This document shows, piece by piece, positions 1 to 8,272 of a DNA stretch of 64,000 bases (its first letter is position 1; each line of letters opens with the position of its first letter). Position numbers and translations under genes: made by a program. The DNA comes from Blepharisma stoltei (Eukaryota; Ciliophora; Heterotrichea; Heterotrichida; Blepharismidae), in assembly GCA_914767885.1 (NCBI GenBank), contig CAJZBQ010000006.1, positions 248,001 to 312,000 of the forward strand. The letters are read 5' to 3'. Under the pieces are notes generated by a model. It was not told the DNA's origin. It made no database searches and saw only the letters and a list, made by a program, of their open reading frames with translations.

Positions 1-431
1 GGACTTAATAATCACTTAAAGAAAAGAGGAGTAAAAGTGTTTTACTGGGTGATAAACTCAAATGAAGATGCAATTTATGCGCTAGGCGTAATTGTCACTT
101 ATTCCTTCTCGCCAACAATTTTTGATTTTATTGGAACATCAATATTTTTAGAATTAATTTAGCAAATAATTCTCAAAATTTTCCGAAAGGGTAGATAGCA
201 AAAAGTGCAATTGCATTAAAAAATCTCTTGAAAAGTGCAGAAAGATCTTATAAAGCCTCCTCCAAATTTTATTAAAACCAAAAAATTATTTAAAGCAAGG
301 CTATTATATTTGCTCACAAAATATTTTGAGAATTTATTCATAGGTTAATAAGTTAGAGAAATTGTGACGGCTGTATAACTGATGCTCCGTCAACATTGAT
401 GAGATTTTTTAATAAGCTTAAGGTTAATTAG
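1..431 (+). CDS. Glycerophosphodiester phosphodiesterase (GDPD) family, C-terminal part
   Basis: The gene is cut by the window edge, so only the last 53 residues are seen. The first exon (1-87) reads through a LKKRGVKVFYWVINSNEDA stretch, typical of the last GDPD strands (kr-G-vkvfyWviN). The second exon (357-431) gives CDGCITDAPSTLMRF, matching the family's DG-itD-P ending. They are joined by removing a 15-nt intron that is itself split by an IES (102-355). The family hydrolyses glycerophosphodiesters to glycerol-3-phosphate and an alcohol; the catalytic His/Glu residues lie upstream of the window. The stop is TAG at 429-431. Without removing the insertion the frame runs into a TAG at 160 and the terminal motif is lost. 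Confidence 0.8.
88..356 (+). other. 15-nt intron (88-101 plus 356) split by an IES
   Basis: The left piece is GTAATTGTCACTTA (88-101) and the right piece is the single G at 356. Joining them at the TA gives GTAATTGTCACTTAG, a perfect 15-nt GT-AG intron like the others in this window. Neither part is a functional intron until the IES is gone. Confidence 0.65.
102..355. mobile_element. IES, about 254 bp, inside an intron
   Basis: The borders are TA at 100-101 and TA at 354-355; one TA is kept. Removal restores both the 15-nt intron and the GDPD reading frame. The AT-rich interior shows no clear similarity to families A-C. Confidence 0.65.
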
Positions 432-968
432 TAATTATAGTAGGCGATTCAATTAATTTATCCTGCCAGCCACAGGCTCTCAATTCAAGCATGTCCTAAA
501 TAATTTTTACCAAAATCAAGAACTTCACTCTTGAATTTGCCGTTAGACCACGGTCCATTATTTCTTTAAATCCTCCCTCATTCTTGATAGAGCGACTCTT
601 GTGGAGAAATTTTTAATATAGTCTTTTTCACAATTTTTCTTATTTTATAAAAAAAATCACTCTTGGAGTCAAGCTTGGCTTGTCGATCTACATTAAAAAT
701 GTGGATTTTGCATACTTCATGGTGTGGAATGCATTATATCACGTCAAGCTCTAATCCAAGAGATAAATTATAAGGAAATTGAAATAACAGAAAACAAGAT
801 ATCGAAAACCACGAAGAAGAGTTGATCCAGGGAGGAATTCCTCCAAAAGACATTGAAGAATGAAAAAATTTTAAAAAATTTGGACAGCCACTTAGAAGGC
901 AGAAGTAATTTAACGTAATTCTCTAAAATTATATGAGTTATCTAATATATAATTTTTCAGAACTCCAA
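432..968. other. Gap with an unresolved coding-like stretch (about 640-911)
   Basis: No gene is assigned. Around 700-911 the plus strand has two long open readings once UGA is Trp. One begins ATG TGG ATT TTG CAT at 700 and carries one in-frame TAA. The other, in another frame, runs to a TAA at about 914. Neither matches a family I can name. It may be an exon of a decayed gene or of one split by an unrecognised IES. 432-640 shows nothing. Confidence 0.3.
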
Positions 969-2270
969 TTAGATCAAACATTTGTCTTCAATAAAGAATC
1001 GAGAAGTAAGAGTATTAACTACCGCGTTTGTTTTGGATACATACTTTTCATTTTCATAAGCAGCACCTCCAGCTGTTAGCATCAAAACAGCTCCTTCTAA
1101 TTTGTCATCATTAAGGACCAAACTAACAAAATCAGGATTTTTAAATGTCTCTTTAAAATTCGGGCTTATCAATTCCATAAGGCACATAAAAATTACTTTA
1201 GGAGGTATAAATCCAGCCTTAAATAGCTCACCAATAAATCTTACCATCCCAAGGCTTTTTACTTTATAAGCAGAATCCCCTTTATGGTCTGCCTCACTCA
1301 TTCACATTTCTTCAAAAGATTCTTGGCAAACATTCAGCAGCATTTTTCTAAACAAACTATCTTGTGTTCTCTTTGAAGACTCCACCTTTCCTCCTGCTAG
1401 CTGAAAATCCAAGTACGCATCAGTCAGATATTTGCACAGGTCTGCATACATTCCAACATATTTTTTCTCAAAGCAAGCTTTTTGGAAAATTGCGTCTGCT
1501 AAAGCCTCTAAATATTCCTCATCCAATTTAGAAATTTCAAATAATTCAGTTTTCAGCTTATCAAAATTTCTCATAGTCAGCTTATTCAAAATTATTTTAA
1601 TGTCACAAAGCTTTTTCTCTTTTGTTGATTTTTCTGTGTTGATTTTCTTTGTGTTCTCAAGTGCACCCTGCCTGATCTTTTTCTGTGTCTCGTCTTCTTC
1701 TGCGCGCCAATTAAATTTGTAATTAGTGTTACCTAAAACCCGCCTCTCTGGCTTTGGCTCATTTCGTCTCCTTATTCTTACAATTTGAATAGGCAAGACC
1801 CAGGATAAATCCTCATCGCCTGCCTTTCTTATATCATCTTCACTATATCTTATTTTTGCTTTTGCAACAGAAATCTGGGAAAAAGTAGACCCAGTCCCCA
1901 TTGGTGTGTATTCATGTGAAGTAATATCCTCTTCAATAGTAGACAAACCGCCTTTGAAGTGATTTTTTCCATTTGCAGGGATTTTGGTTTCTTCGTTGGT
2001 GTTATCAATTTCTTCTTGTTTAAAAGCTGGAGAAAGCTTTCGTGGAGGTCGTTCTTGCTCCTTATTTTCATTAGCAGACAAACTTTTATTATCCTGGGTG
2101 TCTATGTCAGAAATGACATTGATTTCTGGCTGAGTTTTAGATGAAATTGAAAGAGAAGACAATAAAGCTGCTTTTGCAGCCTTGTAATCTCGGAATTCAG
2201 GCTGGCCTGCGTCCGGAGGTGAAGTATTTGTACGAGCAGGCTTACGTTCTTTGGTGTTAGACGCTGACAT
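969..2270 (-). CDS. MIF4G-domain protein, eIF4G-like translation initiation factor
   Basis: A 433-residue protein in one exon with one in-frame UGA (Trp) at 1299-1301. The N-terminal ~200 residues are low-complexity and charged, and include the segment WVLPIQIVRIRRRNEP. From about residue 220 the sequence follows the MIF4G helical repeat: LNKLT-R-NFDKL, then EAL-DAIFQKACFEKKYVGMYADLC, then FRKMLLNVCQESFE. The MIF4G domain of eIF4G binds eIF4A and RNA. The protein is far shorter than metazoan eIF4G and ends soon after the domain, like the short eIF4G/eIFiso4G forms of protists. No eIF4E-binding motif (YxxxxLF) was identified. Confidence 0.8.
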
Positions 2271-2515
2271 CTCTTAAATTTTCCCTTATTTAAAATTTTA
2301 ATGCAGAAAATTTGTTGGAAAAATTAAATGGGGGTGGAAGGAACTTTTTGAAGTTTAGGCAATATAGAAATTTACCATTATGAAAATAATACATGAATAA
2401 CTAATTTTATAAATTTTAAATAAAATATTTTTATTTTGAGTCTAATAGACTTTCATAAAGACTGAATTGGAAGAATATTCTCTTTGATTAGCTTTTTAAA
2501 TTTTGCGAATGTAAT

Positions 2516-2734
2516 ATGGATTTAAAGCCAAAAGGTGTGAAAACATACTCCAATTTTTCAGATGAGGACGAAAGAAGGGCAAATCAACGACAAGAAAATA
2601 ATGAACGCTTTGCAGGAGAAAAAGGAAAGAATGAGTTGGTTATAGCTAAGACTTCAGAAAGGCATGTCAATCGAATGACCATCAAAGAAGAGGAAACAGC
2701 TCTTACTCCTCCTTTATGAAGAAAAACCATTTAA
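2516..2734 (+). CDS. Small hypothetical protein
   Basis: A short reading frame of 72 residues beginning MDLKPKGVKTYSNFSDEDE. It is highly charged and has no recognisable domain. One UGA near the end is read as Trp and the stop is TAA. It lies in the spacer between two larger divergent genes. Support is only the open frame and a codon composition like its neighbours, so it may be spurious. Confidence 0.4.
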
Positions 2735-2990
2735 CTTTTTTGGAAAAATCTCATCTCCGCAAACAAGTAATTATTTTTTAATGTGCCAATTTGTTATATC
2801 AAATTCTTTTGGGTATATAAGTAGTAAATATTATAATGAAATATATGGCAAATGTTATTAAATTTAAATAGCTTGAATTCTAAAGCATAAAATTTTATAA
2901 TCTTTTCTAAAAATTTGAAAAAAATCATTATATAAAAATTTTCCTTTTTTATAGAGATGTGCTAGCAGGCTTGAGAAAATTGCTTTAGGC

Positions 2991-4046
2991 ATGATTTTGC
3001 CTCCTGTTGTTATTTTTGTATGTGGAGCAATTGCTTTTTGAAAAACAAACAAGCACTTTTTGGTCTTTCCTCCATTTGTGTCACTAATAGCTTTATGCTC
3101 AACAGTCTGTGCATATTTCGGTGCCAAATATACCAAGGAGTCCCTAGTTAAGAACGAAACAATTGCTATTAAATGGAACAGCCTTGGCAGTCAAGATTTT
3201 CTAACGAATTCTTTATATATACTTCATTTGACATCATCATGCTACTTTTTCATAGGAATCATTTCTTTTATATCTCATGAAATTTTATTAGGCCCAATTG
3301 ATGATCCTAACTTAAGTCAAAAAGTCAAATGAATGCTATTTATAATTAGTGGAGCATCCTTGAAATATATAGTTGGCTACATATACATATTTTATTTGGC
3401 CTGCAAATTGAGCATCGATTATCAGAGCATTCATAATTATGTACAAGTTGTTCAAATTAGCGTTCTAATTGCAGCTATTGGACTAATTTTATGCCCAGGG
3501 ATTTATTGGTGGTATTGGAGCTCATTTGATATTTCTGAAGAGTTATCCCCAGTAATAATCCAAGCTGGGATTGTGGCTGGGTGCTGCTTGTTAGCTTACT
3601 CTCTATTTTCATTTTTTGCAGCGTTTAAAGAGCATATGTCTTTTATAATTATTTCTCAAATTTTGTGCGTAATTATGTTTATTTTCCTTGGCCTTTATTG
3701 CATGCTTATTATTTTTTCAACCCAAGATTTCCTAGAATCAGTCAGTACGAATTGTTACTCTTTATTAAACATGATGCAGGATAAGCATTTAAATTATATA
3801 GGGTGCTCAAATAAATTTATAGATATACAAGCCTCTGAAGAAGATTTGCAATGCCCTAAAGACCAAATTGTAAAAATTGTGGACAAAAGCACTGAAAAAT
3901 ATGGATGCTTGAATCAAGAGTGCTGTGAGGTTATCAGTACTTCTGCATCTGCTGGGCTGGATTTTATTGTTGGATTTTGTATTACTGGACAAATATTATT
4001 GATTTTTGCATTGGAGTGCACAAGGAATTTAGCTAAAAAGATATAA
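2991..4046 (+). CDS. Polytopic membrane protein, family unknown
   Basis: About 351 residues with roughly six hydrophobic segments: near residues 2-20, 27-45, 75-95, 110-135, 150-170 and 185-240, plus one close to the C-terminus. A Cys-rich extracellular-type loop (NQECCEV) precedes the last segment. That loop plus the segment count recalls tetraspanin-like or 6-TM ciliate proteins, but no diagnostic CCG motif is present. An in-frame UGA at 3330-3332 is Trp. The start is the first ATG (2991) after an in-frame stop; the open frame extends to about 2955, so an upstream exon is possible. Confidence 0.6.
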
Positions 4047-4056
4047 TTTTCTCTAA

Positions 4057-4222
4057 ATGATTCAAGATTTAATAATTTTAGTTAAGCAAAAAATTATAGA
4101 TTGATTGGTTATGCATAGAAAAATTCGGAAGAGATGGCGACAGATTTATGGATAAAAGACTTTTTGGGGTTATTATTACTGTACTTCTAATAAGCCTTGC
4201 TATAGGGTATGCTTTGAAATAG
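4057..4222 (+). CDS. Possible micro-gene with one transmembrane segment
   Basis: A downstream frame encodes FMDKRLFGVIITVLLISLAI followed by a Lys and TAG, a typical single-pass segment. An ATG at 4057 could supply the N-terminus if about 19 nt (4081-4099, GT...AG) were spliced, but that is longer than the 15-16 nt introns seen elsewhere. Treat as tentative. Confidence 0.25.
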
Positions 4223-4369
4223 ACATAGCTTATTTTTAGGATTGGAATAGCCAATTTATCGTGGCGGATCAAATAATATAATATTTGAATTTAACAAATA
4301 AAGTATTTTCATGCGACATTTATATTAATTTCATATAAATTCGTTTAAATCTTAATTTTAATTAAGGAT

Positions 4370-5262
4370 TTAATTTCCCCAATGAGCTCTACTAAGATTG
4401 AATTTCAATCTAAGTCTTGAAAGAAATTCATCCATATGGGCTAGTTCTCTGAAATGAGTTTTAAAAGCTGCAAAGTTAGGAGATATAGCTGCCAAATAGT
4501 CTGGGCTATAAGCTTCAATTCTTTCGATGAGTTCGTGAGCATAAAAATCTACATAGGTAGGTTGATCGCCATTGAAAAATCTTTTTCCTTCAAGGTAGCT
4601 GGAGACCTTTTCTAGGGCAGCTCTCTTGCTATCAAGAGTCATTGGCATTCTGGTTGATGCGTCTGGCTCATAGCCAGCCAATGCAAATGGCATAAAAATA
4701 TCTTTTAAGACGCCATAAACCATATTCACATGGGCTTGCTCAATAGTGGTTCGTCCAAGGTTAGCTTAGGTTAAGCTAATGCTTGATAAGTTCCTGGCAT
4801 ATCAGCATGAGCCTTAAGTTCTTTTGCTTTCTTCATCCTCAGTTATCTTGCCGACCTTGCTCTGGAGGAAAAAAAAAACCGATCTATCGGATGACCCGTA
4901 AGCCGAGCCGTTAGCTCTTCTAGGCAAGCCTTGATTGATGCCTAGAGTGCAGGTGGTGCCTAGATCATGCATGTTAGTCCAAGGTAGTTTGGATTGTATT
5001 TTAAAGCTATGTATAAAAAGATCGCATAGCTTTCTGTCAATTTGACTTGATCATCAATGTAATAAGGAAGATTAGGGAAATCAAGACCAAGACGTTCTTT
5101 GTCTTGAGGCCATTCTTCTTCTCCAAACACATAATACTTGTCTTCGAAGTCCACTTCAAGATGGTGAAGCAGCATTCGTATCGGCTCAGCCAAGCTTCTG
5201 ACACCCCAGTAGGCGATTGTTGGCTTTTGCATTTTATTTATAACCACTAATGCTAGAGCCAT
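4370..5262 (-). CDS. Glutathione S-transferase (mu/sigma-like), interrupted
   Basis: The N-terminal half has the thioredoxin-fold GST domain: the catalytic-type Tyr in IAYWGVRSLAEPIRMLL, the cis-Pro motif LPYYIDD and the glutathione-contact ESYAIFLYIA. The C-terminal half is the all-helical domain (EQAHVNMVYGVLKD, then GDQPTYVDFYAHELIERI). The halves are separated by a 224-bp insertion flanked by 9-bp direct repeats. Removing one repeat plus the insert restores an uninterrupted protein of about 222 residues (212 from the second Met at 5232), the usual GST length. GSTs conjugate glutathione to electrophiles in the cytosol. Unless the insert is removed, the product is truncated after the first domain. 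Confidence 0.85.
4762..4985 (-). mobile_element. Retroposon-like insertion in the GST gene
   Basis: The 9-bp direct repeat GTCCAAGGT is at 4753-4761 and 4977-4985. The 224-bp insert is GC-rich compared with its surroundings. On the minus strand it has a T10 tract followed by CCTCC, recalling the T-tract of the 8.3-kb and 40.3-kb elements. Excision between simple TA pairs near the ends would not restore the frame, whereas removal of one repeat copy does. Confidence 0.6.
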
Positions 5263-5646
5263 CCATATCTATTTCTTATTTATCAATTTATATAAATCTT
5301 TAATTGTTCAAAATTAATTAAAAAATTGGAAAAATAATTAAATTTAACACCGTTAAGTAATATAACTCTATTTTAATTATGAGTCAAGTTTTGTTTCAAT
5401 TAACTTTTTCGTTTTTTTGGCTATGAATTATTATTTAGTATAAGAAATTATTCACAAAGACTTGAAGCCTTAATAATTTAACTCAATCCTTTGAGAATCA
5501 TTCCTTGGTTTTACAAATAGAAAGAAAATAATTTGCTATCTAATTTAATCCCAAAACCAGATATTTGAAGTTGATTAATAACTCCAACTATATATTTCAT
5601 ATAGGCAATAAGCAATTATGTAGAATCCATAATAATAATCAATAAT
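5263..5646. other. AT-rich divergent promoter region
   Basis: It separates the minus-strand GST from the plus-strand RING gene. Very AT-rich with no repeat or open frame that I can support. Confidence 0.5.
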
Positions 5647-7017
5647 ATGAGTGATTCTAAAATGAACAGCAGCTATAGCTCTAGTGATAAAGAGTATATT
5701 CGAGATCCAAACACAAATGAATGCAAAGAAAAGGAAGAAAGCTCTGATTCTAACGTAGAAAGTGATGATGAATCAGATAGTTATGATTCAAGCAATGAAT
5801 CAAAGTCTGAAGAAAGCCAAGAGTCAATAGAAGAACATGATGCTGAACAAGCTGAAGAGCCCTTATCATATGTAGAGGCTAAAATAAAAAATATCCCTTT
5901 TGGACTACTTTATAAGACAAGCCTAAAGAACCTAGGCGAATTGATACATCTAGACAAGCCAAGCCTCATATTGATAAAAAACGAGTCCAGTGGGTTCAAC
6001 TTCAAGCTAAACAAAAATAAAGAAAAAATTGAAGATCTCTTAAGCGCCATCGAGACATTGAACGAACAGATAGGAGCAATGAAGCTTGGCAAAGATGAAA
6101 ACATAAAAAACTTAATTCAAAAACTCAAAAACTCTAAAAATATCGAAATTTCAGAGAGAATAAGCAAGCTACTAAGCTTTTATTATTGCGAAGATTGCAA
6201 GAAGCCTAAAGAAGAAATCCAACTATCTTGTGGCCACATTTTCTGCTCAAAATGTTTAAAAGCCAGCATACGTAAAGAAACTAAAGGATTTCTGCTTTTA
6301 ACTGATGAAGAAAAGTTGTCCGGCGAGCCAAAATGCCCAAGCTGCAATTCTTCTTTTAGCCTCGACGACTATAAAAATGTATTAAAAGAAAAGTTCGAGC
6401 AAGCTAACAATTTTCTTGAGATTCGAGAAGCTGAGCAAGAGAAAAACAAAGTCCACTTTGAGAAACAGCAAAAAAATCATAAAAATATGAATATTGAAGC
6501 AAAACAAAAAAGAAAAGATGATCCAAGTTGTGTAATCAGATGCAAAAGGTGTCTGAAGACAAAAGAGGTTGGCCAATTTTTCAATGACCCTTGTGAATGC
6601 ACTTGTAAAGAGTGTTTTTCACTATTAGCTTGGGGAGGGATGACGAGCTGCTATAGTTGCGGCAAAGCCTATAATAGCAATATTTGCTATTTAGAGGATA
6701 CTTGCGATGGATGCAAAAGAAATGTTTATATTGTTGGAGAACAGCTTAAATCAATCTGCAAATCGCATAAGCACTGTAATGATTGCTTAAATGAAGCCTA
6801 TGAAAGTAAAAAATGCAAAAAGTGCAAAAAAATACTGAACGCAAGCACACTTGCTGAAATAAAAGATAGTTTGTATTTTAGATGCTTCAGTTGCAAAGAT
6901 TTATTACTAAGAGCTGAAATATATCGTAAAGGTTGCTGCGTAAATCATACTTGCAACAAATGTCAAAATCGAAACGCTGCTTGCTTAGCATGTAGAGAAG
7001 TTATTGCTCCAGCTTAA
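5647..7017 (+). CDS. RING-type zinc-finger protein with Cys-rich C-terminal repeats
   Basis: 456 residues in one exon. The first ~60 residues are acidic and Ser-rich. A coiled-coil-like segment follows, then a C3HC4-type RING at about residues 178-240 (CEDCKKP, SCGHIFCSKCLKA, then CPSC). The RING has an insertion between its second and third zinc-ligand pairs. A further long Cys/His-rich region (residues ~300-450) carries repeated CxxC pairs such as CKRCLKTK, CNDCLNEAYESKKCKKCKK and CNKCQ. RING proteins are usually E3 ubiquitin ligases. The same architecture recurs in the gene at 21266-22870, so this is a local paralogue family. Confidence 0.75.
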   Translation: MSDSKMNSSYSSSDKEYIRDPNTNECKEKEESSDSNVESDDESDSYDSSNESKSEESQESIEEHDAEQAEEPLSYVEAKIKNIPFGLLYKTSLKNLGELIHLDKPSLILIKNESSGFNFKLNKNKEKIEDLLSAIETLNEQIGAMKLGKDENIKNLIQKLKNSKNIEISERISKLLSFYYCEDCKKPKEEIQLSCGHIFCSKCLKASIRKETKGFLLLTDEEKLSGEPKCPSCNSSFSLDDYKNVLKEKFEQANNFLEIREAEQEKNKVHFEKQQKNHKNMNIEAKQKRKDDPSCVIRCKRCLKTKEVGQFFNDPCECTCKECFSLLAWGGMTSCYSCGKAYNSNICYLEDTCDGCKRNVYIVGEQLKSICKSHKHCNDCLNEAYESKKCKKCKKILNASTLAEIKDSLYFRCFSCKDLLLRAEIYRKGCCVNHTCNKCQNRNAACLACREVIAPA

Positions 7018-7123
7018 TTATTCTTAATAAATATTATATTGCAATTTGTTTTTTATGCTTAATATATTGATAATACAATAGTGAAAAGAATTTCATATAT
7101 ATGTGCTATTTTTTAGGCAATGA

Positions 7124-8197
7124 ATGATAATTAATAAAATGGAAGAAGAAAATGTCCAAGCAGAGCTGCTACTCTCTGTTCAAAATACTGAAATATATAG
7201 TATAGTCGGAGATCAAAAAAGGCTTTTTACTACTGGTGAGCTACGATTATATCGTTTATCAGATCAAAATCTATATTTATTAACAGTGGGCGATTTTCGT
7301 TACTCCCTATCAAAAGAAATCCCAGTAATGAAAGGTGACAAGAGAAGCTACGTATTCCCAAGCACGGAAGGCTTCTATGGAATTATATTTCCTATTGAAG
7401 TTGATATAGAAGAATTAGACGTTTTCGAAATAATTCTTCAGGATAGCACTGAGTTCACCAAAATCAAAGATAGAAGAAATTCAATGCCTGAAGAAAGTAC
7501 CAGTGATACTGAGGTTCAGGTTTACATAGAAGAAAGCCAAGAAATAGTAGAAAAAGAAAAAAAAGAAGGCAAAGTGGGTAAGATAAGCCACTATATAGAA
7601 TTAGGAGGAACAAAAATCAAGAAAGGGCTCATAAGAGGAGCAACTTTTACATCAAAAGGAATTGTTAAAGGAGGGGAGTACCTCAAGAAAAAAATAAAGA
7701 AAAAGCCAAAGCCTACTGAAGTTTCTGAAAAAAGTAAAGCGAGAATCCGTAAAATGAAAATGGCAAGCCAAATGGTCCTAGCTCTTTCTAAAGCTCTTGT
7801 AAGTGGAGCTGTTGAAATGACTACACAGATAGCCTCATCAATATCCTCACACTTCAAGAACTCAAAAACTGGAAACCGCTTGGAAAGGTCAAAAACTTAT
7901 CAATCCGCAAAAGAGCTTGGAATGGCTGGAATTAACGCCGTAGTAACCATATATGATGGGCTGGAAGAAGCTGTAATAATTCTTGCGAAATCAAGTGCCA
8001 ATACAACTGTAAGCGTAGTCGAACACAGATATGGAGAGCAAGCAGCATCTGCCACTTCTGAAAGCCTCAGTGTTCTTGGGAATGTAGGAAGTGCATATAA
8101 CCAAGTCAAAAAAATGGGATTAAAAAAGCTAGCAAAAGCTACTGCTAAAAAAACAGCAATTGGAATAATGGAAGAAGAAGAAGAAAAGAAAGAATAA
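7124..8197 (+). CDS. Spartin / senescence-domain protein
   Basis: 357 residues. The N-terminal half resembles the plant-related portion of spartin (LFTTGELRLYRL). The C-terminal half (about residues 165-340) is the senescence/spartin domain: Gly- and Lys-rich amphipathic helices starting GATFTSKGIVKGGEYLKKKI and continuing SQMVLALSKALVSGAVEM. In other eukaryotes this domain binds lipids and targets proteins to lipid droplets and endosomes. Met1 (MIINKM) or Met6 could be the start. No interruption was detected. Confidence 0.75.
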   Translation: MIINKMEEENVQAELLLSVQNTEIYSIVGDQKRLFTTGELRLYRLSDQNLYLLTVGDFRYSLSKEIPVMKGDKRSYVFPSTEGFYGIIFPIEVDIEELDVFEIILQDSTEFTKIKDRRNSMPEESTSDTEVQVYIEESQEIVEKEKKEGKVGKISHYIELGGTKIKKGLIRGATFTSKGIVKGGEYLKKKIKKKPKPTEVSEKSKARIRKMKMASQMVLALSKALVSGAVEMTTQIASSISSHFKNSKTGNRLERSKTYQSAKELGMAGINAVVTIYDGLEEAVIILAKSSANTTVSVVEHRYGEQAASATSESLSVLGNVGSAYNQVKKMGLKKLAKATAKKTAIGIMEEEEEKKE

Positions 8198-8272
8198 TTA
8201 TTGTATTAATTAGAATGCTTATTGAAATGATTATTAACACATTTTAGCTAAAAAATGTTAATATCAAAGTGA

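Noticed and set aside
1432-2144. Plus-strand open frames opposite the MIF4G gene
   Set aside because: They are shadows of the minus-strand gene with poor composition and no motif.
4078-4272. Minus-strand 64-codon frame
   Set aside because: Likely a shadow; the plus strand has a better hydrophobic frame, itself only tentative.
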